Of a stretch of 64,000 bases of DNA, positions 1 through 9,879 are shown in pieces. The position numbers and the translations under genes are program-made. Origin of the DNA: an uncultured Collinsella sp. (GTDB lineage Bacteria > Actinomycetota > Coriobacteriia > Coriobacteriales > Coriobacteriaceae); contig UQPF01000003.1 in the NCBI GenBank assembly GCA_900542905.1, forward strand, positions 1 through 64,000, read 5' to 3'. Below the pieces are notes generated by a model that did no database searches, was not told the origin of the DNA, and was given only the letters and a program-made list of their open reading frames with translations. Position 1 is the stretch's first letter, and the number at the start of each line of letters is the position of its first letter.

Positions 1-353
1 TCGGGCACTTGGAACGGGGGAAACGGCGGTCGACGAAACTGGAGAGGAGGTATTACGAGCTCCTGTGCGAATTGGAGAGAGCGCTCCCGCAAACTGCCTC
101 TTGACAACTTATAGGAGCGTCGGTTTTATTTTTCGTTTTCCCGGCATAGTTGAGGGTATCCAATTAAACGTAGTAGATAGGCCCGTTTTGTGGCATACAA
201 CCCATTCAAGCCCAATCTCGAAGGCTAAAGAGAGCCTCTCATCAACGCTTGCGAGCAGAAGATAGCAAAGCAACAAACGCCGGGCCATCTAATGGTTGTC
301 CGGCGTTTGCCCAGATAAAACCTGCCAAAATAAACCTGTCCCTTTTTGGCAGG
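1..353. other. Intergenic leader with no gene recognised
   Basis: No convincing coding sequence is seen here. A 66-residue reading frame at 65-265 has no ribosome site and no family resemblance. The stretch ends in a hairpin of the CTGTCCC-loop family (321-353) that touches the stop codon of the following minus-strand ABC permease. Confidence 0.5.
321..353. repeat. CTGTCCC-loop hairpin, copy 1
   Basis: A 10-bp stem (CCTGCCAAAA pairing with TTTTGGCAGG) closes a loop containing AACCTGTCCC. The flanking segment from about 304 is nearly identical to 34166-34217. It directly abuts the stop codon of the minus-strand gene at 354 and may terminate it. Confidence 0.6.
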
Positions 354-3124
354 CTACTCGGCGCTCTTGAGGGCGCCGACCATGTCGATCTTATTGAGGG
401 TACGGTTGGTGGCGAGGTTGACGATAAACGTAAAGCCGAAGGAAAGCACCACGGCAAGCACGTAGCTCAGCGGCTCGACTTCGACGTCAAAGTACAGCGA
501 CGGCATCTGCAGGATGTACGTAAAGCTCTCGGCAAGCAGGCCACCCAGCGGCACGCCCAGTGCGGTGCCAATCGCCGTGAGGATCAACGTCTCCTTGTTG
601 ACGTAATGGTGTACCTCGCCACGGCGGAAGCCCAGCACCTTGATGGTCGCCAGCTCGCGCTCGCGCTCGGAGATATTCGTGTTGGACAACGTAAACACCA
701 CCACAAACGACAGGCACGCCGCCATAAAGGTCACGAGCACCACGACGGAATTGATGATAGTGAAGTTCGCCTCGTAGTTCTGCCAATGTTCGGCCGTGCT
801 CGAGATGGTGAGCCAACCGTCACTCTTAAGATTCTTGCTAAACGCAATCTGGTCGGCCGACGAGCCCTTAAGCAGCACAAAGATGCCGTTAAGACGCGCG
901 CTTCGGCCGAACGCGCGCTCATAGGTGCCCTGCGTCATATAGAGCGTGTTGCCCAAATAGTTGAGCGAGATGTCGCTGACTTTGACCTTGGCGACGTTGA
1001 GCGACGAATCCTGGACCTGCGCCGTGTCGCCCGGCTGAATCCCAAGAACCAGCTGTGAACTCTTGCTCAGATACACGTCTCCGTCACGCAAAGACAGTGG
1101 CTCTTTGGACTCATCCTCGAGACGCGCGTAGTCGTCCAGGTCGTTCGTGCGGTCATCGGGCACCACGATCAGCTGCACGGTCTCGCTCTTGCCGCCAAAT
1201 GTAAAGGTGACGTTGTCGGTCATAATCGGCAGCGTCGAAGACACCGTCACGTTAGAATCCTTAGCCGCGCTGCGCTCATCCAATGCCGCGCACGTCTGCG
1301 AAAAATCGTCGGGATTGGCAACCGCCAGCAAGTCATAGCGCGTGATATGCCCATACTGCTTGGGCGAAAGCGCGACCGACGTGTCGCGAATACCCATACC
1401 GCAGATCACAAGCGCGGTGCAACCCGCGATACCGAAGATGGTCATAAAGGCGCGCTTTTTGTAGCGAAACAGGTTACGTGCTGCCACCTTGTTCAAAAAG
1501 CCCATGCGGCGCCAGATAAAGCCGATGCGCTCGAGCAAGATACGCGAGCCGGCGCGCGGGGCCTTGGGGCGCATGAGCGAGGCCGGAGTCTCGGCCATCT
1601 CGTGGCGGCAGGCGATAATCGTGGCGCCCACCACGCCCACGGCAAACAGCGCCACCGAGACGATCGAGGACACGATGTCGTACGAAAGCAACATCTGGGG
1701 CAGCGAGTACATGTCGTCGAACACCGTAAACAAGAACAGCGGCAGGCCCACAAATCCGATGATGTTGCCGAGCACGCCGCCGATCAGACAAGCCCACAGC
1801 GCATAGTCCACGTATTTGGACAGGATGCGTCCGCGCGAATAGCCGAGCGCCTTATACAGGCCGATGAGCGTGCGCTCCTCCTCGACCATACGCGTGGCGG
1901 TGGTAAGGCTGATGAGCACGGCGACGATAAAGAAGATGAACGGGAACACCGTGGCGATGGCTTCAATTGACGAGCTATCGCTCTCCACGCTCGAGTAGCT
2001 TGCGATATTGCCGCGGTCCTGGATGTACCAGGTGCATTCTCCCAGATCGGAAAGCTCGGCGCGGGCGTCGGCAAACTGTTGGTCGGCGGCGGCACGGCGC
2101 TGGTCCAGGTCGGCTTGCGCCTGCGCACGCTCGTCGCTGCCCTCGGCCATGCGATTGATGTTGTCCTGCTCGATCCCAAAGAGCATGGCGGCCTGACGCT
2201 CGGCCGCATCCAAGCTTGTCGGCGTGTCGACCGTCAGCTCCTGAGCGCGCGCCTTCTCACGCTCCTCGCGGATCTTCTCTATATTGCCCTTGACCTCATT
2301 GATCTTTGCCGCGTAGGCATCCGAATATGAGTTGAGATCCTTGGCTCCCTCGACGACCACGTGGACCGCGGAGTAGGAAGAAGATGTCGCGGCGTCCTCG
2401 CTCACATAGAACTTATAGTCCGCCGCCGAGGCGGCACGGAAGGCGTTGACCGTCGAGTCGGAGCTCACATCAGTGGGATCGAGAACCTCGGCCGTGATGG
2501 TGTAATCGCCATCGGCAAACTGATCCTTGGCGCTTTGGTTCGACGAGCTCGCATCGTTGGCAGCAAAGCTCACCGTATCGCCGAGCTTTTTGCCCGAAGC
2601 CTTCAGGAACTTCGAAGTCACCGCGACCTCATCGGCGCTCTCGGGCAAATCGCCGTTCACGAGCACTGGCTGATCGATATTCTCCTTGGAGAGACTTTGC
2701 ACGACCACGCGCTCGCGCGTTGTGCCCACGGCGGTGTAGGCGGTCTCGGTGTAGATGCCCTCGGCCGTTTCGACGCCATCGACCTCTTGGATGGCGTCGA
2801 GATCATCGTCAGTCAGGCCATAGGTCGACTGCACGTTAATGTCATAGACATTTTGCTGGTCGAAGTAGGCGTCAACCGAATCGCACAGGTCCTCGCAACC
2901 CGCCTTAAGGCCGCACATCACGCTCACGCCGAGCGCGGTGATCACGACGATAGACAAGAAGCGTTTGAGGCTGCCGCGAATCGTGCGGTAGACACCGCGG
3001 CGAAACACCGTCGGCACCATATCGTTTGAGCTTTGGGCAGTGCGGTAGGTCGTAAAATCCTGCTCGCGCTCCGTGTTCTGCGCGTCGCGGCGTTGGCTGT
3101 TTTGGCGGTCCTGATCCATGGGCG

Positions 3125-3131
<7 letters not shown>
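354..3131 (-). CDS. ABC transporter permease, FtsX/MacB type
   Basis: Large permease of about 925 residues that would work with the ATPase encoded just upstream to move or sense substrates at the membrane. A first membrane segment lies near residues 58-76. A long extracytoplasmic part (about 80-390) follows, rich in charged, coiled-coil-like sequence. Then comes an FtsX membrane block (about 395-530), a second extracytoplasmic part and a C-terminal FtsX block, the usual duplicated arrangement. The start is a GTG overlapping the end of the ATPase gene (GAGTGGTAG). An in-frame ATG lies 12 bp further in, at 3119, and is an alternative. The adjacent two-component system suggests regulation by an envelope or antimicrobial signal. 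The substrate cannot be told from sequence. Confidence 0.85.
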
Positions 3132-3826
<695 letters not shown>

Positions 3827-3876
3827 CGATTAATTCCCATCTGGTCGGATAACTCTTTAGTATTACCCATTTCGCA

Positions 3877-3909
3877 CCGACCAAAAAGGGACAGGTTCAT
3901 TTTGGCAGG
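3877..3909 (-). repeat. CTGTCCC-loop hairpin, copy 2
   Basis: Inverted copy of the element at 321-353. Read on the minus strand, CCTGCCAAAA and TTTTGGTCGG flank a loop with GAACCTGTCCC; one stem base differs. It begins within the last bases of the histidine kinase gene (stop at 3912). Confidence 0.6.
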
Positions 3910-3911
3910 TT

Positions 3912-5291
3912 TTAGAGGCGGACGGTGAAGGTGATCTGGTTGCCGTGGCCGCAGACAGAAGCGCTCCCACCATGGGCTTCGGCGATGGCACGCACCACGG
4001 ATAGGCCCACGCCCGAGCCGCCCGTCTTGGAGCTGCGCGACACGTCCGCACGATAGAAGCGGTCGAACAATCGATCTAGGTCGCCTTCGGGCAGCTCGTC
4101 CACGGCGTTCGAAACGACAAGCTCGGCCGAACCTTTGCCTGCACCGCGTGAGACGGCACGCAGACTCAACTCAATTACACTGCCCTCACTCGCATAGCGC
4201 GTGGCGTTATCCAGCAGCAGCTCAACCACCTGCGCCACCGCTGCAGCATCGGCATGGGCCCGCACGCCACTCGCAATCGACGTCGACAGACGCTTGCCAC
4301 GCGAAACCGCCACCGACTCAAACGGCGACGCCGCCTTGTCCACTGCCTCCGAAAGATCGATCGATATCATGGTAAAGCCCGCCGAACCCTCGTCCATGCG
4401 AGCCAAAAACACCAGACGCTCCGTGAGCGCCGTCAACCGTGCAACCTGTTCGTGAATGCTCTGCGTCCACTCGCTCTCGCCGCTCTCGATCTCTTGCACC
4501 TCATTGGCGGCATCAATCACGGCCAGCGGCGTCTTGATCTCGTGGCTTGCATCGGTAATAAAGCGCTTTTGCTTGCTGTAGCTCTCGACCATCGGCCGAA
4601 TCACCGCGCCCGAGGCACCCGCCACAATTGCCAACACCGCCAGCCAGCCAATGCAACTAATCGCCACGCTCGCGCTCAAAAACGAATGAAAGCTTGCAAG
4701 CTCGCGCGAGCAGTCCACAAACACATAGGTGGTCTCGTCGCCCTGAACCGTAACCGTATAGCGGTAGTTACCAGAAAAGCCCGAGGTCCAACCCTTGGAA
4801 TATAGTCCTGCAGCGATGCGTGCAGCACGCTTGGCACCCACCGCGGCAATGCGGGCCGTGTTGACATCGGTCACCTGCCCACCGGCAATCGACACCGTAA
4901 AGTAGCGCGTGTCGAAGGGAGACTCCGCCGTCATACCTTCGAAGTGCCCGGTGCGCATGACCACCCTGTCACCGGCAGCGGTCTTACCGGCGCCCACATC
5001 CTCGCCGAGATCGGTCTTGGGCTCATCCGTCCAATCGATGCCGTCCTTGCCCGCCAAGATATAGTCCAGACGAGCGTCGGCCATCTTGCAGACATGCGAG
5101 TAGTTGACGATATTGATGCCGGCGATGATAAGCGTAAGCACGGCGGTCACGGCACCCATGGCAACCAGGATGAACTTACGACGCAGGCGACGTCCCATTG
5201 CACTGGCAGCATCGGCGCGCCCCGGATTACCCGAGTCCGCGCCCATGCCGAGCTTTGCCGTCGTGCGCTTCCACCACGCACTCGCGCTCAC
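3912..5291 (-). CDS. Two-component sensor histidine kinase
   Basis: Membrane sensor kinase of 459 residues. It has an arginine-rich cytoplasmic start, a membrane segment at about 40-61, an extracytoplasmic sensing part of about 145 residues and a second membrane segment at about 207-230. The dimerisation helix SHEIKTPL follows, with phospho-acceptor His250, then the catalytic ATPase domain with N-box Asn362 and a glycine-rich GGSGVGLSVV near 425-434. It would phosphorylate the response regulator encoded 2 bp upstream. The signal is unknown, but the downstream FtsX-type ABC exporter suggests a cell-envelope stress or antimicrobial-peptide circuit. Confidence 0.92.
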   Translation of the reverse strand: MSASAWWKRTTAKLGMGADSGNPGRADAASAMGRRLRRKFILVAMGAVTAVLTLIIAGINIVNYSHVCKMADARLDYILAGKDGIDWTDEPKTDLGEDVGAGKTAAGDRVVMRTGHFEGMTAESPFDTRYFTVSIAGGQVTDVNTARIAAVGAKRAARIAAGLYSKGWTSGFSGNYRYTVTVQGDETTYVFVDCSRELASFHSFLSASVAISCIGWLAVLAIVAGASGAVIRPMVESYSKQKRFITDASHEIKTPLAVIDAANEVQEIESGESEWTQSIHEQVARLTALTERLVFLARMDEGSAGFTMISIDLSEAVDKAASPFESVAVSRGKRLSTSIASGVRAHADAAAVAQVVELLLDNATRYASEGSVIELSLRAVSRGAGKGSAELVVSNAVDELPEGDLDRLFDRFYRADVSRSSKTGGSGVGLSVVRAIAEAHGGSASVCGHGNQITFTVRL

Positions 5292-5293
5292 GC

Positions 5294-5977
5294 CTATTCG
5301 CCCTCCTCAACAACCTCGAGCGAATAGCCCTGGTTGCGCGATGCACGGATGGCCACGTTGGCACCAAGCGCCGTCAGCTTTTTGCGCAGGTACGAGATAT
5401 AGACCCACACCACGTTAGCGCCTTCGGGCGCGTCCTCACCCCAAACTTCGAGCATCAAACGCTCGGTGGGCATGCGCGTGCCGGCGTTGCGCATAAAGAG
5501 CTCCATAAGCTGAAACTCTCGATTGGCCAGGTGCTCCTCGCCCAAAGGGCCCACGAGTGTGCACGATGCCGTGTCGAGGCGCACGTTGCCCACGCTGAGC
5601 GTCGTGGCGTCAATTGCCGTCGCGGCACGCGTCATGGCGCGAATGCGTGCGAGCAGCTCCTTGGCGGCGAACGGCTTGGTCAGGTAGTCGTTGGCACCGG
5701 CATCCAGGCCCTCGACCTTATCGGACACCTCGCTTTTTGCCGTGAGCATGATGATGGGCAGTCGCTTACCGGCGGCGCGTGTGCGCTTGAGTACCTCGAT
5801 ACCGTCCATGCCGGGCATCATGATGTCCAGAATTGCGGCGTCATAGTCGTTGGCGAGCAGATACTCGAGCGCCGTCAGACCATCGAGCGCGGTATCGACC
5901 TCGTAGTCGCTATGTTGAAGAATCGCGGTAAGGGCGCGGGAGAGGCCGGGTTCGTCCTCGGCAAGCATCAGCTTCAT
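5294..5977 (-). CDS. DNA-binding response regulator, OmpR/PhoB family
   Basis: Response regulator of 227 residues. The receiver domain shows the acidic pocket AEDE, phospho-acceptor Asp51 (LDIMMPGMDG), Thr79 and Lys101 (LTKPF). The C-terminal winged helix (about 130-220) matches the OmpR type. It is the first gene of a four-gene minus-strand run (regulator, kinase, ATPase, permease) and ends 2 bp before the kinase start, so the pair is certainly co-expressed. It probably controls the ABC genes and itself. Confidence 0.94.
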   Translation of the reverse strand: MKLMLAEDEPGLSRALTAILQHSDYEVDTALDGLTALEYLLANDYDAAILDIMMPGMDGIEVLKRTRAAGKRLPIIMLTAKSEVSDKVEGLDAGANDYLTKPFAAKELLARIRAMTRAATAIDATTLSVGNVRLDTASCTLVGPLGEEHLANREFQLMELFMRNAGTRMPTERLMLEVWGEDAPEGANVVWVYISYLRKKLTALGANVAIRASRNQGYSLEVVEEGE

Positions 5978-6205
5978 AGTTGTTCCTTTGGCGCGCGGCT
6001 ATACAGATTTCGATATTGCCGATGATAGCGCACCGCCAGCCGCCTTAGCGCAGCCTTAGCTGCTCAACCTGCACGTTTCTAAAAACGCTGGATAGGGCTT
6101 AGCCAAACTTAAGGCACATATGCCGAGCGCTTGGACGCATGCCGGCCGCGAAAGGACGGCGACTCGTTCTTTCAGGGTGTCTTGGCCATGCAAAGTGCTT
6201 GAACG

Positions 6206-6784
6206 TTAGTCCTCGTACGCGCCCTCAAGCCGAAGCAGCCACTCCTTGCGATCAAGCCCGCCGGCATATCCGTTGAGCGAACCATCGGCGGCAACCACGC
6301 GATGGCACGGCACAATAATCGAAATGGGATTACGCGCGACCGCGGCCCCCACGGCACGGGGAGACACAACGGGGTCCTCGTTTCCCGGTACACGATGTCG
6401 AGCCGCAACACGCTGGGCAATCTCGCCATACGTGGCGACCTCGCCACGCGGAATAGAAAGCAGCTCGTACCAAACTTCACGTTGAAACGCCGTGCCAATC
6501 AAATGCAACGGCGGCGTAAACCGAGGTTCCTGCCCTGCAAAATAAGCATTCAACCAAGCCCAAGAACGCTCAAGTACCGAAGAAGCCACACCGTTTGTCG
6601 GATTCACCGAAGACATGCCGCCAGCACCAGAAACCGCATCGGCGCCTTCAACATGTTCGGGATCTTCTTTGAGAAGCGTGGAGCCAAAGTGCTCCTGCCC
6701 CTCAAACCAAAGCCCCGTCAAACCGCGGCCATCAGCGGCAAGCAGGATTTCGCCCAAAGGCGAAGCAAACGTCGTCGTGACCAC
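6206..6784 (-). CDS. ogt: Methylated-DNA-protein-cysteine methyltransferase
   Basis: Suicide repair protein of 192 residues that transfers O6-alkyl groups from guanine to its own cysteine. The active-site motif IIVPCHRVV places the acceptor at Cys160. The helix-turn-helix segment (about 112-155) and the following GYAGGLDRKEWLL stretch match the Ogt/MGMT family. There is a 35-residue acidic, glycine-rich insertion in the N-terminal part (about 36-65) that looks poorly conserved. It stands alone; the next gene upstream on this strand is asd, 400 bp away. Confidence 0.92.
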   Translation of the reverse strand: MVTTTFASPLGEILLAADGRGLTGLWFEGQEHFGSTLLKEDPEHVEGADAVSGAGGMSSVNPTNGVASSVLERSWAWLNAYFAGQEPRFTPPLHLIGTAFQREVWYELLSIPRGEVATYGEIAQRVAARHRVPGNEDPVVSPRAVGAAVARNPISIIVPCHRVVAADGSLNGYAGGLDRKEWLLRLEGAYED

Positions 6785-7187
6785 CAGCGGCTCCTTTCAA
6801 AACTCCGCAAACATAATACCGCGAATTGTGCAGACAACCTCAATCGACCCCAAAGTTGCCCAAGGCAGCAGGCGCAACGCGCCGCAGCTGCGATCCGCGC
6901 TCCACAGTCCCCCAAGGAGGCAGGCGTGAAGCGCCGAGGCCGCCGCCGGGACCAGGGCCCGCAACAACCACGCGCCCCCACATCAGCCCAGCGGCCCCAA
7001 CCAACAACGGCCCCATCGCAGACTGCTCGCAGCCGAGTCACCGCAGGCGGGGGCCGGGCTTAGCTTTCAGGACACTCCGCAAACCAGTGTGGCGCCTTGT
7101 CCGCGGCTCCGAAGGAGCAGGACAAGGCGCCACACATGGTCGAGGACGTTCTGAAAACTAAGCCCGGCCCCCGCCGGACAGGTCAAC
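6785..7187. other. Non-coding stretch, C-rich, holding family-1 hairpin A
   Basis: The 6840-7040 part is C-rich and low in complexity on the plus strand. A 111-residue plus frame over it looks unlike protein (proline/arginine rich, no ribosome site). The right part is the 130-bp hairpin at 7046-7175. No gene is supported. Confidence 0.5.
7046..7175. repeat. Family-1 bipartite hairpin, copy A
   Basis: Outer arms 7046-7070 and 7151-7175 pair at 24 of 25 positions. Inner arms 7087-7102 and 7120-7135 pair perfectly (16 bp) and cap a small GCTCC-GAA-GGAGC hairpin. Between the arms lie the conserved boxes CTCCGCA (left) and TCGAGGACGTT (right). It ends 12 bp behind the asd stop codon. Confidence 0.8.
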
Positions 7188-8213
7188 TTACTCGCAGAGC
7201 AGCTTAGCGATCTGGACGGCGTTGGTTGCCGCGCCCTTACGGATTTGGTCGCCGCAGCACCAGAAGGTGATGCCACGCGCGGCCTCGGGGTTGGAGATGT
7301 CACGACGCACGCGGCCGACCCAAATCAGGTCCTGGTCGGACGTATCCATCGGCATGGGGAAGCGGTCGTGTGCATCCTCGGCAGCCATATCGTCAACCAG
7401 CTTCACGCCCGGAGCGGCAGCCAGCGCAGCACGGGCCTCTTCCACCGTGATGTCGCGCTCAAACTCGAGCGTAATGCTCTCGGAGTGCGAACGCAGCACG
7501 GGCACGCGCACGCAGGTGCAGTTCACGCGCAGCTCGGGCAGATGCATGATCTTGCGACCCTCGTTCTGCAGCTTCATCTCCTCGGAGGTAAAGTCCTCCT
7601 CCTTGACGCCGCCAATCTGCGGAATCAGGTTGCTCGCCAGCTGGGCGGCGAAGGCGCGCGGCTCGGGAATCTCCTCGCCACGGCCCAGGGCGGCAAGCTG
7701 TGCTTCGAGCTCGGCCATACCGGGGGCACCGGCGCCCGAAGCTGCCTGATACGTGGACACGATCATACGCTTTACGCCGGCAAGCTGATGCAGCGGCCAG
7801 GTGGGAACCAGGCCGATAATGGTCGCGCAGTTGGGGTTGGCGATAAGGCCGTGATGCCACTTGATATCGTCGGCATTGATCTCGGGTACGACCAGCGGCA
7901 CCTCGGGATCCATGCGGAAGGCATGGCTGTTGTCGACCACGACAGCGCCGCGCTTTACGGCCTCGGGCAGCAATTCCTTGGCGATATCGTCGCCGGCAGC
8001 GCCAAGCACGATGTCACAGCCCTCAAAGGCCTCGGGACAAGCCTCTTCGATCACGATTTGCTCGCCGCGGAACTCAACGGTCTTGCCCGCGGAGCGTGCG
8101 CTTGCCAACAGCTTGAGCTTGCCGACCGGGAACTCCTGCTCGTTGAGGCACTCGAGCATCTGGGTGCCCACGGCTCCCGTCGCGCCCAAAATAGCAACCG
8201 TGTACTGTTTCAT
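7188..8213 (-). CDS. asd: Aspartate-semialdehyde dehydrogenase
   Basis: Reduces aspartyl-4-phosphate to aspartate-4-semialdehyde with NADPH, the branch step to lysine, diaminopimelate, threonine and methionine. The protein is 341 residues, the usual family length. The nucleotide loop GATGAVG is at residues 10-16 and the catalytic cysteine is Cys129 in NPNCATI. The frame could be extended 29 codons upstream, but the ATG at 8213 is chosen: it has a GGGGGAAG ribosome site at correct spacing and begins exactly at MKQYTVAILGATG as in homologues. It lies downstream of lysC on the same strand, so the two successive enzymes are clustered. Confidence 0.96.
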   Translation of the reverse strand: MKQYTVAILGATGAVGTQMLECLNEQEFPVGKLKLLASARSAGKTVEFRGEQIVIEEACPEAFEGCDIVLGAAGDDIAKELLPEAVKRGAVVVDNSHAFRMDPEVPLVVPEINADDIKWHHGLIANPNCATIIGLVPTWPLHQLAGVKRMIVSTYQAASGAGAPGMAELEAQLAALGRGEEIPEPRAFAAQLASNLIPQIGGVKEEDFTSEEMKLQNEGRKIMHLPELRVNCTCVRVPVLRSHSESITLEFERDITVEEARAALAAAPGVKLVDDMAAEDAHDRFPMPMDTSDQDLIWVGRVRRDISNPEAARGITFWCCGDQIRKGAATNAVQIAKLLCE

Positions 8214-8344
8214 GCTTCCCCCTTTAAAGGTTGTGGCTTTTGCCCGCACGCCGAGCAGGCCGATTATTGTTGCCAGTTTATACAAGAACAGGGCGGGCAT
8301 GAAACCCGCCCCGTCGAAACGAAACCGAAACGAAACGCCCCGCC

Positions 8345-8376
8345 GTAGATTTTTGAGACATGACCCAAAAATCTAC
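8345..8376. repeat. Hairpin GTAGATTTTTG, related to 28965-29000
   Basis: Perfect 11-bp arms (GTAGATTTTTG and CAAAAATCTAC) enclose a loop with CATGACC. It lies 10 bp behind the lysC stop and could act as a terminator or processing site between lysC and asd. The string GCATGACCCAAAAATCTACC recurs at 28977 with poorer arms, so this is a dispersed sequence. Confidence 0.55.
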
Positions 8377-8386
8377 CGAACAGTCG

Positions 8387-9775
8387 CTACTTTTTGAGCG
8401 CGGCCAGAGCGGGATCGACCGGCGCAGGAGCCTCCAGATCGGAGACCTTCACAATGCCGTTTTCGTCGGAGAAGGCACGGTAAATGGTCTGAATCGCCAG
8501 GTCGAAGTCCTTCTCCTCGACACCGATAATGATATTGATCTCGTCACAGCTCTGCGAAATCATGCGCACGCTCACGCCGGCCTGGCCGAGCATGCCAAAC
8601 AGATGGCCCGAAATACCTGCACGACCGCGCAGGTTACGACCGACGGTCGCGATGAGCGCCAGGCCCTCGACAACCTCGATCTCGAGCGGCTCGACCTCCT
8701 GCTGAATGTCGCCCACAAGCGAGTACAGCGAATCGTGCACATCCTGCTCCTGCACCACGGCGCCAAAGCGGTCGACACCAGTGGGCATGTGCTCGACGGA
8801 AACGTCATAGCGCTCGAAGACCGAAAGCGCGCGGCGCATAAAGCCAACGCGGGGCTTGGTGCGGTCGCGGGCAACGTTGATGGCGACAAAACCGCGCTTG
8901 CCGGTCACACCGGTAATGATGGGCTCTGCCTCGCCCTCGTCAGCCGTCTCGCTAATGATGGTGCCGGGGTCCTGCGGCGCATTGGTGTTCTTGATGACCA
9001 GCGGAATACCCGCCTCGCGCACGGGGAACACGGCCTCCTCGTGCAGGACGCTTGCACCCATGTACGAAAGCTCGCGCAGCTCCTCGTAGGTAACGCGCGC
9101 AATGGGCTGAGCCTCGGGAACAATACGCGGATCGGCAGAATAGAAGCCCGAGACGTCGGTCCAGTTCTCGTACAGGTCGGCGCCCAGGCACTTGGCCAAG
9201 ATCGAGCCCGAGATATCGCCACCGCCTCGATCGAGCAGCTTGATCTGGCCCTCGCGCGTCGCGCCGTAGAAGCCAGGCATAACGAAGCCGCCCTGCTGGC
9301 CATACTCCTGCACCAGCTCGGAGGTGCGATTCATGCTGAGCGTACCGTCGTGATGGAACGCCACAACCGTCGCGGCGTCCAGGAACGGTAGGCCCAGGTA
9401 CTCAGCCATCAGGCGAGCGGTAAAGTACTCGCCACGGCTCACAAGCTCCTCGGTGGAGTAGCCGCCCGAGCGGGCGCGCTCGGCAAAGGCCGCGAACTCC
9501 TCACGGATGGGATAGGTGAGCTCCAACTCATCAGCGATATCAAAATAGCGCTGGCCGATGTCCTCGAGCAGCTCCTCACACGACACGTGGTACTTAACGT
9601 GCGCATTGACCAGATAGAGCAGGTCGGTCACCTTGGTGTCGCCCTTAAAGCGGCGGCCGCAGGCGGAAACCACCACAAAACGGCGGGCAGGGTCGGCGTC
9701 GACGATGGCCTTGATCTTTTTGAAGTGTTCGGCGTCGGCGACCGACGAGCCGCCAAACTTGGCAATCTTAATCAT
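8387..9775 (-). CDS. lysC: Aspartate kinase
   Basis: Phosphorylates aspartate, the first step of the aspartate family pathway. At 462 residues it is the long monofunctional form. KFGGSS at residues 6-11 is the kinase signature. The kinase domain runs to about residue 300 and two ACT regulatory domains follow (GAVVQEQDVHD, VSVRMISQSCDEINI). The second ACT motif suggests feedback control by lysine and/or threonine. It is transcribed away from thrC; the 104-bp gap between the two must hold both promoters. No homoserine dehydrogenase gene is in the window. Confidence 0.95.
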   Translation of the reverse strand: MIKIAKFGGSSVADAEHFKKIKAIVDADPARRFVVVSACGRRFKGDTKVTDLLYLVNAHVKYHVSCEELLEDIGQRYFDIADELELTYPIREEFAAFAERARSGGYSTEELVSRGEYFTARLMAEYLGLPFLDAATVVAFHHDGTLSMNRTSELVQEYGQQGGFVMPGFYGATREGQIKLLDRGGGDISGSILAKCLGADLYENWTDVSGFYSADPRIVPEAQPIARVTYEELRELSYMGASVLHEEAVFPVREAGIPLVIKNTNAPQDPGTIISETADEGEAEPIITGVTGKRGFVAINVARDRTKPRVGFMRRALSVFERYDVSVEHMPTGVDRFGAVVQEQDVHDSLYSLVGDIQQEVEPLEIEVVEGLALIATVGRNLRGRAGISGHLFGMLGQAGVSVRMISQSCDEINIIIGVEEKDFDLAIQTIYRAFSDENGIVKVSDLEAPAPVDPALAALKK

Positions 9776-9879
9776 GGGCTGGAGGTTACCTTTCTAAAAA
9801 GCCTCTGCGAACCTATTTTGCGTGCTCTGATACCATGGTTTCACCGATTGGGACCAAGGCATCCGAGGAGCAGTGTTAT

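Noticed and set aside
249..1058. Long plus-strand frame opposite the ABC permease gene
   Set aside because: Shadow of the minus-strand gene in high-GC DNA: no ribosome site and histidine/arginine-rich sequence without family motifs. The same judgement applies to other long antisense frames, for example 26614-28572 opposite pflB, 31875-33791 opposite the ABC subunit, 57498-59144 opposite lacE and 49700-51259 opposite galT.
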